Source: Pseudomonas chlororaphis
GTDB taxonomy: Bacteria; Pseudomonadota; Gammaproteobacteria; Pseudomonadales; Pseudomonadaceae
DNA: 64,000 nucleotides
Direction: 5' to 3'
Assembly (NCBI RefSeq): GCF_003731765.1
Contig: NZ_MOAL01000003.1
Coordinates: 310,001 to 374,000, forward strand
In this document: piece by piece, positions 56,919 through 64,000 of the stretch
How the letters are laid out: the number at the start of each line of letters is the position of its first letter
How positions within the stretch are numbered: position 1 is the stretch's first letter
Translations under genes and position numbers: made by a program
The notes under the pieces: model-generated
What the model was told of the DNA's origin: nothing
The model's database searches: none
The model's input: only the letters and a program-made list of their open reading frames with translations

Positions 56919-59357
56919 CTAAAACAAATCGATCGGGGCTGCTTCATCGGCCGGCAGCGGGCTGCCTGGTGCGCTGCCATTGCCCAGCTCATTGACCGAC
57001 GGAGGCGTGTCTTCGCTCTTGAACAGTTCGAAGTACGCATTCGGCGTGCCCGGCGTTGCCGCTCGACCGCTGACCGGGTCTACGCGCAGGCTGAGGATGC
57101 CTTCCGGCTCGGCCTGGGTGTGGGGTGGCTTGCCCTTGAGGGCGGCGCCCATGTAGTTCATCCAGATCGGCAGGGCCACGGTGCCGCCGAATTCACGGCG
57201 ACCGAGGCTTTCCGGCTGGTCGAAGCCGGTCCATACGGTGGTCATGTAGTCCGCGTTATAGCCGGAGAACCAGGCGTCCTTGGATTCGTTGGTGGTCCCG
57301 GTCTTGCCGGCGAGGTCCGTGCGGCCCAGGGCCAGGGCGCGGCGCCCGGTCCCCAGCTTGATCACGTCCTGAAGCATGCTGTTGAGGATGTAGGTGGTGC
57401 GACCGTCGATGATCCGTTCGGCGACGGCTGGCGCCTGTACTGCCGGCTGTGCTGCGGTTTCACCTGGCAGGCTGTTGACTGTGAAGCCCTGCTCGCTCGG
57501 CGCGGCAATGCCGCTGCTGGCGCTGGTGCCGCCGGGTACGCTAGGCGGGTTGGCGGTGAACAGGTTCTCGCCGTTACGGCTTTCGATCTTGTCGATGATG
57601 TACGGGGTGATCTTGTAGCCGCCGTTGGCGAAGGTGCTCCAGCCGGTGGCAATTTCCATTGGTGTCAGCGTTGCTGTGCCCAGTGCCAGGGACAGGTTGC
57701 GCGGCAGGTCCTGCTTGTTGAAACCGAATTTGCTGATGTAGTCGATGGTGCGATCGATCCCCAGGCTCTGCAGCAGGCGGATCGACACCAGGTTACGCGA
57801 CTTGTACAGCGCTTCCCGCATGCGGATTGGGCCGAGGAAGGTGTTGGTGTCGTTCTTCGGACGCCAGACCTTGTCCAGGTATTCGTCGACGAACACGATT
57901 GGCGCATCGTTCACTAAGCTGGCTGGTGTGTAGCCGTTGTCCAAGGCGGCGCTGTAGATAAACGGCTTGAAGCTGGAACCGGGCTGGCGCTTGGCCTGTA
58001 CGGCGCGGTTGTAGTTGCTTTGCTCGAAGGCGAAGCCGCCGACCAGGGCGCGGATGGCGCCGTTCTGTGGGTCCAGGGACACCAATGCGCCCTGGGCCTG
58101 TGGGATCTGGCTGAATTTCAGGGAGTTGTCTGCCTGGCGTTGCACGCGAATCAGATCGCCGACCTGGGCGACGTCGGATGGCTGTCGTGGCGCGGCGCCC
58201 ATGCTGTTGGTGTTAAGGAACGGCCGGGCCCATTTCATGCTGTCCCAGGCCACGTGTTCCTCGCCGGTGCGGGTCAGCACCTGCAGGCCGTTTTTGTCCA
58301 CCTGGGTGACGATGGCCGGATCAAGGCCGCTGATGCTGCGTTGCTTGGTCAGCTCCTGGGTCCAGGCGGCCTGGGTCTTGCCCGGCAAGCGCGATTCCGG
58401 CCCGCGGTAGCCGTGGCGCTGGTCATAGGTCATCAAGCCGCCGTGGACGGCGGTGTTGGCCATTTCCTGGAGGTCGCTCGGCACCGTGGTGGTGACCCGG
58501 AAACCTTCGGTATAGGCATCGCTGCCATAACGGCCGACCATTTCTGCCCGTGCCATTTCAGCGATGTACGGCGCGTTCACTTCCGGGGTCGGTACGTGAT
58601 AGCTGGCGTTGAGCGGTTCATTGATTGCGGTGGTGTAGGCCGCTTCGTCGATCTTGCCGAGCTTGTACATGCGCCCGAGGATCCAGTCGCGACGCTCCTT
58701 GCTGCGTGCAGGGTTAGCCAGGGGGTTGAAGCGCGACGGGGCCTTGGGCAGGCCGGCAATCATTGCCATCTGGGCCAGGCTGGCCTCGCGAATCGACTTG
58801 CCGTAATACACCTGGGACGCCGCCTCAATGCCGTAGGCGCGGTTACCCAGGTAGATCTTGTTGACGTAGAGCTCGAGGATTTCGTCCTTGGTCAGCTGCC
58901 GTTCAATCTGCAGCGCCAGGAGGATTTCGGTGGCCTTGCGCGAAAAGCTGCGCTCGCTGGTCAGGAAGAAGTTCTTCGCAACCTGCATGGTGATGGTGCT
59001 GCCGCCGGATTGAATGTGCCCGCTCTTGACCAATTGGGTCGCGGCACGCATCAGGCTGCTGGGATCGACGCCGTAATGGTTGGCGAAGTTATCGTCTTCA
59101 GCACTTAGTAACGCATTAATGAAGTTGGGGGGAATGTCCGCGAAAAGTATGGGATTGCGCCGCATTTCGCCAAATTCTGCGATCAATTTGTTGTCGCTGC
59201 TGTAGACCCGCAGGGGAATCTGCAACTGGATACTTCTAAGGGCCTCTACCGAAGGAAGGCCAGGACTAAGATAGAGATACGCGCCGCTCAGAGCGAGGAG
59301 CAGCCCGCAGAACACAGCGACGATGGACCATCCGAAAAACTTCAGCAGACGAATCAA
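56919..59357 (-). CDS. ponA: Penicillin-binding protein 1A (bifunctional)
   Basis: An 812-residue class A PBP: one N-terminal transmembrane helix (residues about 9-30), a GT51 glycosyltransferase domain (ALLSAEDDNFANHYGVDPSS, STITMQVAKNFFL), an OB-like insert, and a transpeptidase domain with nucleophile motif SSFKPF and KTGTTN. It polymerises and crosslinks peptidoglycan. It is divergent from pilM, with a 216-base gap, and converges on maeB over a bidirectional terminator. Confidence 0.97.
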   Translation of the reverse strand: MIRLLKFFGWSIVAVFCGLLLALSGAYLYLSPGLPSVEALRSIQLQIPLRVYSSDNKLIAEFGEMRRNPILFADIPPNFINALLSAEDDNFANHYGVDPSSLMRAATQLVKSGHIQSGGSTITMQVAKNFFLTSERSFSRKATEILLALQIERQLTKDEILELYVNKIYLGNRAYGIEAASQVYYGKSIREASLAQMAMIAGLPKAPSRFNPLANPARSKERRDWILGRMYKLGKIDEAAYTTAINEPLNASYHVPTPEVNAPYIAEMARAEMVGRYGSDAYTEGFRVTTTVPSDLQEMANTAVHGGLMTYDQRHGYRGPESRLPGKTQAAWTQELTKQRSISGLDPAIVTQVDKNGLQVLTRTGEEHVAWDSMKWARPFLNTNSMGAAPRQPSDVAQVGDLIRVQRQADNSLKFSQIPQAQGALVSLDPQNGAIRALVGGFAFEQSNYNRAVQAKRQPGSSFKPFIYSAALDNGYTPASLVNDAPIVFVDEYLDKVWRPKNDTNTFLGPIRMREALYKSRNLVSIRLLQSLGIDRTIDYISKFGFNKQDLPRNLSLALGTATLTPMEIATGWSTFANGGYKITPYIIDKIESRNGENLFTANPPSVPGGTSASSGIAAPSEQGFTVNSLPGETAAQPAVQAPAVAERIIDGRTTYILNSMLQDVIKLGTGRRALALGRTDLAGKTGTTNESKDAWFSGYNADYMTTVWTGFDQPESLGRREFGGTVALPIWMNYMGAALKGKPPHTQAEPEGILSLRVDPVSGRAATPGTPNAYFELFKSEDTPPSVNELGNGSAPGSPLPADEAAPIDLF

Positions 59358-59573
59358 GGCTTTTGGATTTCCAGGGCAGGGAATGAATTAGGCGTCAGGG
59401 GATTCACGGTAATCAGGGATCGACCCACGCAGCAGGTAAAAGCGGAAAAAAACGCTGGGCATTATAAGCATTTTTCCGCCGAAGGCGTCAGTTGCCCGGG
59501 TCTCAAGGCGCAACGCTGGGTGCAATGGGCATTGAGTCACCCGTAAGTCACGGATAGACATGGGGAAATAGTG

Positions 59574-60617
59574 GTGCTTGGACTCATCGGTAAAAAGTCG
59601 AGTTCCCTGCTGGGAGTCGATATTGGTTCCGCCTCGGTCAAGCTGCTTGAACTGAGCCGCAGCGGCCAGGGCTTTCGGGTCGAGGCCTACGCAGTGGAGG
59701 CGTTGCCGTCCGGCGCGGTAATCGAACAGCGCATTGTCGAGCTTGAGGTCGTAGGTGCCGCCCTGACCCGGGCCCTGCTTAAAAGTACTTCCACCCAGAG
59801 AAACGCGGCAGCGGCGGTGGCCGGGTCTGCCGTCATCAGCAAACGGATTGAGATGCCCGCCGACCTGGATGATGACGCCCTGGAAAGCCAGGTCAGGGTC
59901 GAAGCGGCTCAATACGTTCCCTATCCCTTGGAAGACGTGGCCTTGGACTTCGCGGTCCAGAGCCCCTTTCCGGGCAACCCTCAGCGGGTCGAGGTGCTGC
60001 TGGCGGCTTGCCGCATCGAGCATGTCGAGGCCCGTGAGGCGGTGTTGGGTTTGGCTGGGCTGACGGCTCGTCTGGTGGATATCGAGACGTTGGCGCTGGA
60101 GCGCAGCTGTCATCTGTTGCTCCAGTCTCTGCCGGGTGCAGCGGAGCTGCGGATGGTGGGATTGCTGGACATCGGCGCCAGTACCACGACCCTCAGCGTG
60201 CTGCACCATGGGCGCGTCATCTATAGCCGTGAGCAAGTAACTGGCGGGTTTCAACGGGCGCAGTCCGCTCTGGAGGCAGTGCCTCAGGGCCCGCTTCTCG
60301 CAAGCTTGCCGGGTGATTGTTCCCAGGCCGTGTTGCAACCCTGCGAGGCTGAGCTGTTGCAACAAGCCTCGCGTGCGTTGCAGTTGTTTGCCGAGTCCCT
60401 TGAGTCGCATCCGCTGGATTGCCTGCTGCTGGCGGGTGACAGTGCAGTGCTCCAGGGCTTGGCGCCTCTGGTTGAGGTGCAGTTGGGCGTGCAGGCCAGA
60501 GTTGCCAACCCGTTTGTTGGGATGTCGATGGGCGGTCGGGTCGATGCCGAGGCGTTACAGCGTGATGCTTCGGGGTTGTTGATCGCCTGTGGGCTGGCCT
60601 TGAGAGGCTTTGAGTGA
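59574..60617 (+). CDS. pilM: Type IV pilus assembly ATPase-like protein PilM
   Basis: A 347-residue cytoplasmic actin/FtsA-like protein of the pilus alignment complex. It starts MLGLIGKKSSSLLGVDIGSASVKLLELSRSG; the GTG at 59574 follows GGGGAAATAGTG, and another GTG sits one codon before. It has the FtsA-type nucleotide fold (DIGASTTTLSVL). It binds the N-terminal tail of PilN. It is the first gene of pilMNOPQ, each gene touching or overlapping the next. Confidence 0.95.
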   Translation: MLGLIGKKSSSLLGVDIGSASVKLLELSRSGQGFRVEAYAVEALPSGAVIEQRIVELEVVGAALTRALLKSTSTQRNAAAAVAGSAVISKRIEMPADLDDDALESQVRVEAAQYVPYPLEDVALDFAVQSPFPGNPQRVEVLLAACRIEHVEAREAVLGLAGLTARLVDIETLALERSCHLLLQSLPGAAELRMVGLLDIGASTTTLSVLHHGRVIYSREQVTGGFQRAQSALEAVPQGPLLASLPGDCSQAVLQPCEAELLQQASRALQLFAESLESHPLDCLLLAGDSAVLQGLAPLVEVQLGVQARVANPFVGMSMGGRVDAEALQRDASGLLIACGLALRGFE

Positions 60618-61183
60618 TGGCTCTGATCAACCTGCTGCCTTGGCGCGATGAACTACGTGAGCAGCGCCGCCGGCAGTTCTATGGGGCGTTACTCATGCTG
60701 CTGTTGGTGGCGGCCGGAAGCATCCTGCTTGCCGAGCGTTTTATCGGTAGCGCCATTGAGCGGCAAGTGGCGCGTAACCAGTACCTGGCCCGGGAGCATG
60801 CCCGGCTCGATGAGCGGCTGCTCAGGCTCGATGAAGTCAAGGCGCAGCGTCAGCAGTTGCTGGAGCGGATGCAGGTGATCGAAGGGCTGAAGAACAACCG
60901 ACTGATCAGCCCCCGAATCTTCGATCAGTTGGTTCGCACCCTGCCTGATGGGGTGCATTTCAGGCGCGTCAGCCTGGTGGATCAAACCCTGACCCTCAGT
61001 GGTGTGGCCGAGTCCAATCATCGGGTGTCGGCGTTGCTGCGTAATCTGCAGGCCTCCGCCTGGTTCGCGGCCCCCAGCCTGTCGGAGGTTCAAGCCGCAG
61101 AGGCTTCCCCGTCTGAGTCGGCCTATGGGTTTCAACTGACGGTGCACCCAGTCCTGGCGCCTTTCACGGGGGCGACGCCATGA
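60617..61183 (+). CDS. pilN: Type IV pilus assembly protein PilN
   Basis: A 188-residue bitopic protein with the PilM-binding tail INLLPWRDE, one transmembrane helix (about 20-42) and a periplasmic coiled coil and ferredoxin-like domain that pairs with PilO. The ATG at 60617 shares its A with the pilM stop codon. It overlaps pilO by 4 bases. Confidence 0.94.
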   Translation: MALINLLPWRDELREQRRRQFYGALLMLLLVAAGSILLAERFIGSAIERQVARNQYLAREHARLDERLLRLDEVKAQRQQLLERMQVIEGLKNNRLISPRIFDQLVRTLPDGVHFRRVSLVDQTLTLSGVAESNHRVSALLRNLQASAWFAAPSLSEVQAAEASPSESAYGFQLTVHPVLAPFTGATP

Positions 61184-61785
61184 GCGTCTGGGCATGGTTG
61201 GGAGTGGTTAGCCTGGACAGAGAAAACATCGGCGCGCTGCCGGCCATGGGCAAGGCCGCTGTCGGGCTGTTGCTGGCGCTGCTGGTGTTAGCGGTTGGTT
61301 ACGGAGTGTTCCTGGCGGCGCCTTTGGTGCAGCTCGATCAGCGTCGGGCCGAGGAGGTGGCGCTCAAGCAGCAGTTCGCCGCCAAGGCGCTGCAGGGCGC
61401 CAACCTTGAGCGCTACCAAGAGCAGTTGCAGGTCATGGCGACTGACTTCGCGGTGTTGGTGGGGCAATTGCCCAGTGACAGCGAAATACCGGGCGTGCTG
61501 GAAGACATCACTCGTGTCGGCTTGGGCAATGGTCTGGTGTTCGAGGCCTTCAAGGTGCAGCCCGAGGTGCCTCGGCCGTTTTACCTGGAGCTGCCGATCC
61601 GGATCACCCTCAGCGGTGCTTATCATGATCTGGCCGCCTTCGTCAGTGGCGTGGCCAGTCTGCCGCGGATCATCACCTTGCATGACTTCGAGATAGAGCC
61701 GCTGGAGCCCGGTAACGGCTCGCGCTTGCGCATGAGCATCCAGGCCAGGACTTACCGTTACAGCGATCGAGGCGAGTCGTCATGA
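61180..61785 (+). CDS. pilO: Type IV pilus assembly protein PilO
   Basis: A 201-residue bitopic protein, helix near 28-50 (VGLLLALLVLAVGYGVFLAAP), followed by a coiled coil and a periplasmic domain with LPSDSEIPGVLEDITRVGLGNGLVFEAF, typical of PilO. It forms heterodimers with PilN. Both ends overlap neighbours by 4 bases. Confidence 0.94.
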   Translation: MSVWAWLGVVSLDRENIGALPAMGKAAVGLLLALLVLAVGYGVFLAAPLVQLDQRRAEEVALKQQFAAKALQGANLERYQEQLQVMATDFAVLVGQLPSDSEIPGVLEDITRVGLGNGLVFEAFKVQPEVPRPFYLELPIRITLSGAYHDLAAFVSGVASLPRIITLHDFEIEPLEPGNGSRLRMSIQARTYRYSDRGESS

Positions 61786-62297
61786 AGTTCGCTCGCGTCT
61801 TGATTGCCGGATGGCTGTGCGCTGGTTTGCTTGGTTGTGGTGCCAATGACTTCAGTGATCTTGATGCTGAGATACAGCGGATGCGCATGCAGGCGCCGGG
61901 TGAGATCGAGGCCGCACCGTCAATCCGCACGTCCCCCTCTTTTGTTTATGCCGCTGGTGGGCTGCGTAGCCCCTTTCAGTCCAGGGCGTCCGTCGTGGCT
62001 CATCAGGGCGTGAACCGCTTTGGGTCCGACCCGGCGCGCCGCAAGGCCTATCTCGAGGGTTTCGATATTGAGCAGTTCGAAATGGTCGGCACCCTTGCCA
62101 ATGCGGCGGGGGTGTTTGCCCTGCTGCGCGGTGCGGGTGGGGTGCATCGGTTGATGGTCGGTGACTACTTGGGACGCAATCACGGGCAGGTCGTCGCAAT
62201 CAGTGAAGTTCAGGTGGAGGTGATCGAGAGGGTTCCCGATGGAGCGGGTGCCTGGCTGGAGCGATCACGGGTCATTTCCTTGAAAGAGCACGTTTAG
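61782..62297 (+). CDS. pilP: Type IV pilus assembly lipoprotein PilP
   Basis: A 171-residue inner membrane lipoprotein: signal peptide with lipobox AGLLGC (Cys20), an unstructured linker, and a C-terminal beta domain (LRSPFQ, LEGFDIEQFEMVGTLANAAGVFALLR) that connects PilN/PilO to the PilQ secretin. It overlaps pilO by 4 bases. Confidence 0.95.
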   Translation: MKFARVLIAGWLCAGLLGCGANDFSDLDAEIQRMRMQAPGEIEAAPSIRTSPSFVYAAGGLRSPFQSRASVVAHQGVNRFGSDPARRKAYLEGFDIEQFEMVGTLANAAGVFALLRGAGGVHRLMVGDYLGRNHGQVVAISEVQVEVIERVPDGAGAWLERSRVISLKEHV

Positions 62298-62309
62298 TGG
62301 GACTTCTTT

Positions 62310-63707
62310 ATGAACAGGTTTCTTTTCGCTCTTGGCGCAGCGCTATGGACAGCAATGCTGGTGTCGCCGAGTGCAGATGCTACTCCCCAAGTGCCAGAGG
62401 TGAGTGTGGTGGCTGGGGCATCGCGCACGATGGAGCACAAGGCGTACAGCGGGGACAAGCTGTCGCTGAACTTTCAAGGCATTGAGGTGCGGGCGGTGCT
62501 GCAACTGATCGCTGACTTCACCGGGCTCAACCTGGTGGCCAGCGACACGGTGCAAGGCGGCATTACGTTGCGTTTACGCGATGTGCCTTGGGATCAGGCC
62601 CTGGATCTGGTGCTCAAGAGCAAGGGGCTCGATCAGCGCATGGTCGGCAACGTATTGCTGGTGGCGCCCGTGGACGAGATCATCGCCCGCGAGCGTCAGG
62701 AGCTGCAATTGCACCGGCAGCTTGAAGACTTGGCGCCCTTGCGTCGCGAGTTGTTGCAGGTCAACTACGCCAACGCCTCAGACATTGCCCAGTTATTCCA
62801 GTCCGTGACCCGTGGAGGAGAAGCACCCGATGAGCGGGGGTCGATAGCCGTCGATGAGCGGACCAACAACATCATTGCCCTGCAGACCCAGGACCGTCTC
62901 GATGAGTTGCGCCGCATTCTTGCCCAGCTGGACATCCCGGTGCGCCAAGTGATGATCGAGGCGCGGATTGTCGAGGCCAACGTCGACTTCGACAAAAGCC
63001 TGGGGGTGCGCTGGGGTGGTTCGTGGCGAGGCAAGGGCGGCTGGAATTTGTCCGGAAGCCAGGGCGGTGCGGGTGGTTCGAGCGTTGGCACGCCGGGCGG
63101 CGGCCTGGATAACGCCCCGTTCGTCGACTTGGGCGTGGTGGCCAGTACCTCGGGTATCGGCGTGGCCTATATCACTGACAACGTCCTGCTGGACCTGGAG
63201 CTGAGCGCCATGGAAAAAAGCGGCAATGGCGAGATCGTCTCCCAGCCCAAGGTGGTCACGGCCGACAAGGAGACCGCGAGAATTCTCAAGGGCACCGAAA
63301 TTCCCTATCAGGAAGCCAGCTCCAGCGGGGCTACCTCGGTGTCCTTCCGGGAGGCGTCGCTGTCCCTGGAGGTCACGCCGCAGATCACCCCGGACAACCG
63401 GGTGATCATGGAGGTCAAGGTGACCAAGGATGAGCCGGATTACCTGAACAAGGTCCAGGAGGTGCCGCCTATCAAGAAGAACGAGGTCAATGCCAAGGTC
63501 CTGGTCAACGATGGCTCGACCATTGTCATCGGTGGGGTTTTTTCAAATACCCAAAGTAAGGTTGTAGATAAAGTGCCATTTCTTGGCGATGTGCCGTATC
63601 TTGGCCGCCTTTTCCGGCGTGACGTGGTGTCGGAGAAAAAATCCGAGCTGCTGGTATTTCTCACTCCACGTATCATGAACAACCAGGCGATTGCTGTGAG
63701 TCGTTGA
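62310..63707 (+). CDS. pilQ: Type IV pilus secretin PilQ, short form without AMIN domains
   Basis: A 465-residue outer membrane secretin. After a signal peptide (cleavage near residue 24) come a short linker, an N0 domain ([23 protein letters not shown]), an N1 domain ([41 protein letters not shown]) and the C-terminal secretin barrel ([39 protein letters not shown]). P. aeruginosa PilQ has about 714 residues with AMIN domains before N0; those are absent here, so the length is closer to HofQ-type proteins. Confidence 0.93.
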   Translation: MNRFLFALGAALWTAMLVSPSADATPQVPEVSVVAGASRTMEHKAYSGDKLSLNFQGIEVRAVLQLIADFTGLNLVASDTVQGGITLRLRDVPWDQALDLVLKSKGLDQRMVGNVLLVAPVDEIIARERQELQLHRQLEDLAPLRRELLQVNYANASDIAQLFQSVTRGGEAPDERGSIAVDERTNNIIALQTQDRLDELRRILAQLDIPVRQVMIEARIVEANVDFDKSLGVRWGGSWRGKGGWNLSGSQGGAGGSSVGTPGGGLDNAPFVDLGVVASTSGIGVAYITDNVLLDLELSAMEKSGNGEIVSQPKVVTADKETARILKGTEIPYQEASSSGATSVSFREASLSLEVTPQITPDNRVIMEVKVTKDEPDYLNKVQEVPPIKKNEVNAKVLVNDGSTIVIGGVFSNTQSKVVDKVPFLGDVPYLGRLFRRDVVSEKKSELLVFLTPRIMNNQAIAVSR

Positions 63708-63711
63708 TTCT

Positions 63712-64000
63712 GTGCGAAATTTGATTCTTGTTGGGCCAATGGGGGCTGGCAAAAGCACCATTGGTCGCTTGCTGGCCAAAGAGCTGCGCCTGCCATTCAA
63801 AGATTCCGATAAGGAAATTGAACTGCGCACGGGCGCCAATATCCCGTGGATCTTCGATAAGGAAGGCGAACCCGGCTTTCGTGATCGCGAAGAGGCGATG
63901 ATCGCCGAGCTGTGCGCATCCGACGGTGTGGTCCTGGCCACAGGCGGCGGCGCAGTGATGCGTGATGCCAATCGCCGAGCCCTGCACGAGGGCGGTCGAG
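63712..64000 (+). CDS. aroK: Shikimate kinase, N-terminal part (3' end outside window)
   Basis: The first 96 residues of shikimate kinase, which phosphorylates shikimate in aromatic amino acid synthesis. It starts with GTG 4 bases after pilQ ([22 protein letters not shown]), with Walker A GPMGAGKS, the shikimate-binding DSD in [15 protein letters not shown], and the GGGAV glycine loop. The pilQ-aroK junction is conserved in pseudomonads; the gene runs out of the window. Confidence 0.95.
   Translation, partial: MRNLILVGPMGAGKSTIGRLLAKELRLPFKDSDKEIELRTGANIPWIFDKEGEPGFRDREEAMIAELCASDGVVLATGGGAVMRDANRRALHEGGR

Noticed and set aside
1..64000. CRISPR arrays, prophage, insertion sequences, toxin-antitoxin or defence islands
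   Set aside because: Looked for direct repeats with spacers, integrase or transposase motifs and short paired toxin-antitoxin genes; none found. Gene order is that of the conserved Pseudomonas chromosome.
1..64000. tRNA or rRNA genes
   Set aside because: No cloverleaf with GGTTCGA-type T arm or rRNA-like stretch was seen in the intergenic regions.

Overview
The window is about 62-65% G+C by eye and reads as an uninterrupted stretch of Pseudomonas chromosome, most likely of the P. fluorescens group. The reasons are the gene order (fbp, hut locus, opgGH, tat/ubi, class II pha cluster, hslVU, argS-priA-rpmE, ponA-pilMNOPQ-aroK, which as I remember it follows the P. aeruginosa PAO1 order around PA5110 to PA5039), the medium-chain-length PHA synthases, the HutC/sigma-54 control of hut, and many REP-type intergenic palindromes. 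I see no phage, integron, insertion sequence, CRISPR, rRNA or tRNA.

Layout. Positions 1-5880 hold the end of a DUF3999 membrane protein, fructose-1,6-bisphosphatase, a DUF924 protein, a dCache chemoreceptor whose ligand pocket resembles that of amino acid receptors, and two small lipoproteins including the lipocalin Blc. Positions 5885-22052 are the whole histidine utilisation locus: hutF on the minus strand, hutCD divergent from it, and a ten-gene operon hutU-hutTu-hutXWV-hutH1-hutH2-hutTh-hutI-hutG. Together these encode uptake of histidine and urocanate and the five-step route through formylglutamate to glutamate. The operon has a clear -24/-12 (sigma-54) promoter with a 16-bp HutC operator lying across the predicted start point.

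Positions 22258-31142 carry pip-dtd, the osmoregulated periplasmic glucan genes opgGH, and a polar amino acid ABC transporter. Next comes an HBM-type chemoreceptor (McpK-like), then a long minus-strand block ubiE-ubiJ-ubiB-hisI-hisE-tatABC-rsmE with tight overlaps. Positions 39468-46414 hold the PHA granule cluster: a PHA-system protein, phasins phaI and phaF on the plus strand, and phaC1-phaZ-phaC2-phaD on the minus strand, converging on a shared terminator. After that come a DUF971 protein, the HslUV protease, a SPOR protein, argS, priA, rpmE, a secreted nuclease, malic enzyme maeB, ponA (PBP1A), the pilMNOPQ assembly genes and the start of aroK.

Most genes are housekeeping. The best leads are these. 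HutH1 is a histidine ammonia-lyase paralogue that has lost exactly the Ala-Ser-Gly triad that forms the MIO cofactor, plus two other pocket residues. A highly structured 145-nt element lies upstream of phaC1. Crc/Hfq-type A-rich motifs sit at phaC1 and hutTh. The rpmE terminator is embedded in the start of the nuclease gene. PilQ is short and has no AMIN domains, and the amino acid ABC permease has an extra periplasmic insert. All function calls rest on reading motifs and on recalled family knowledge; no database search was run.
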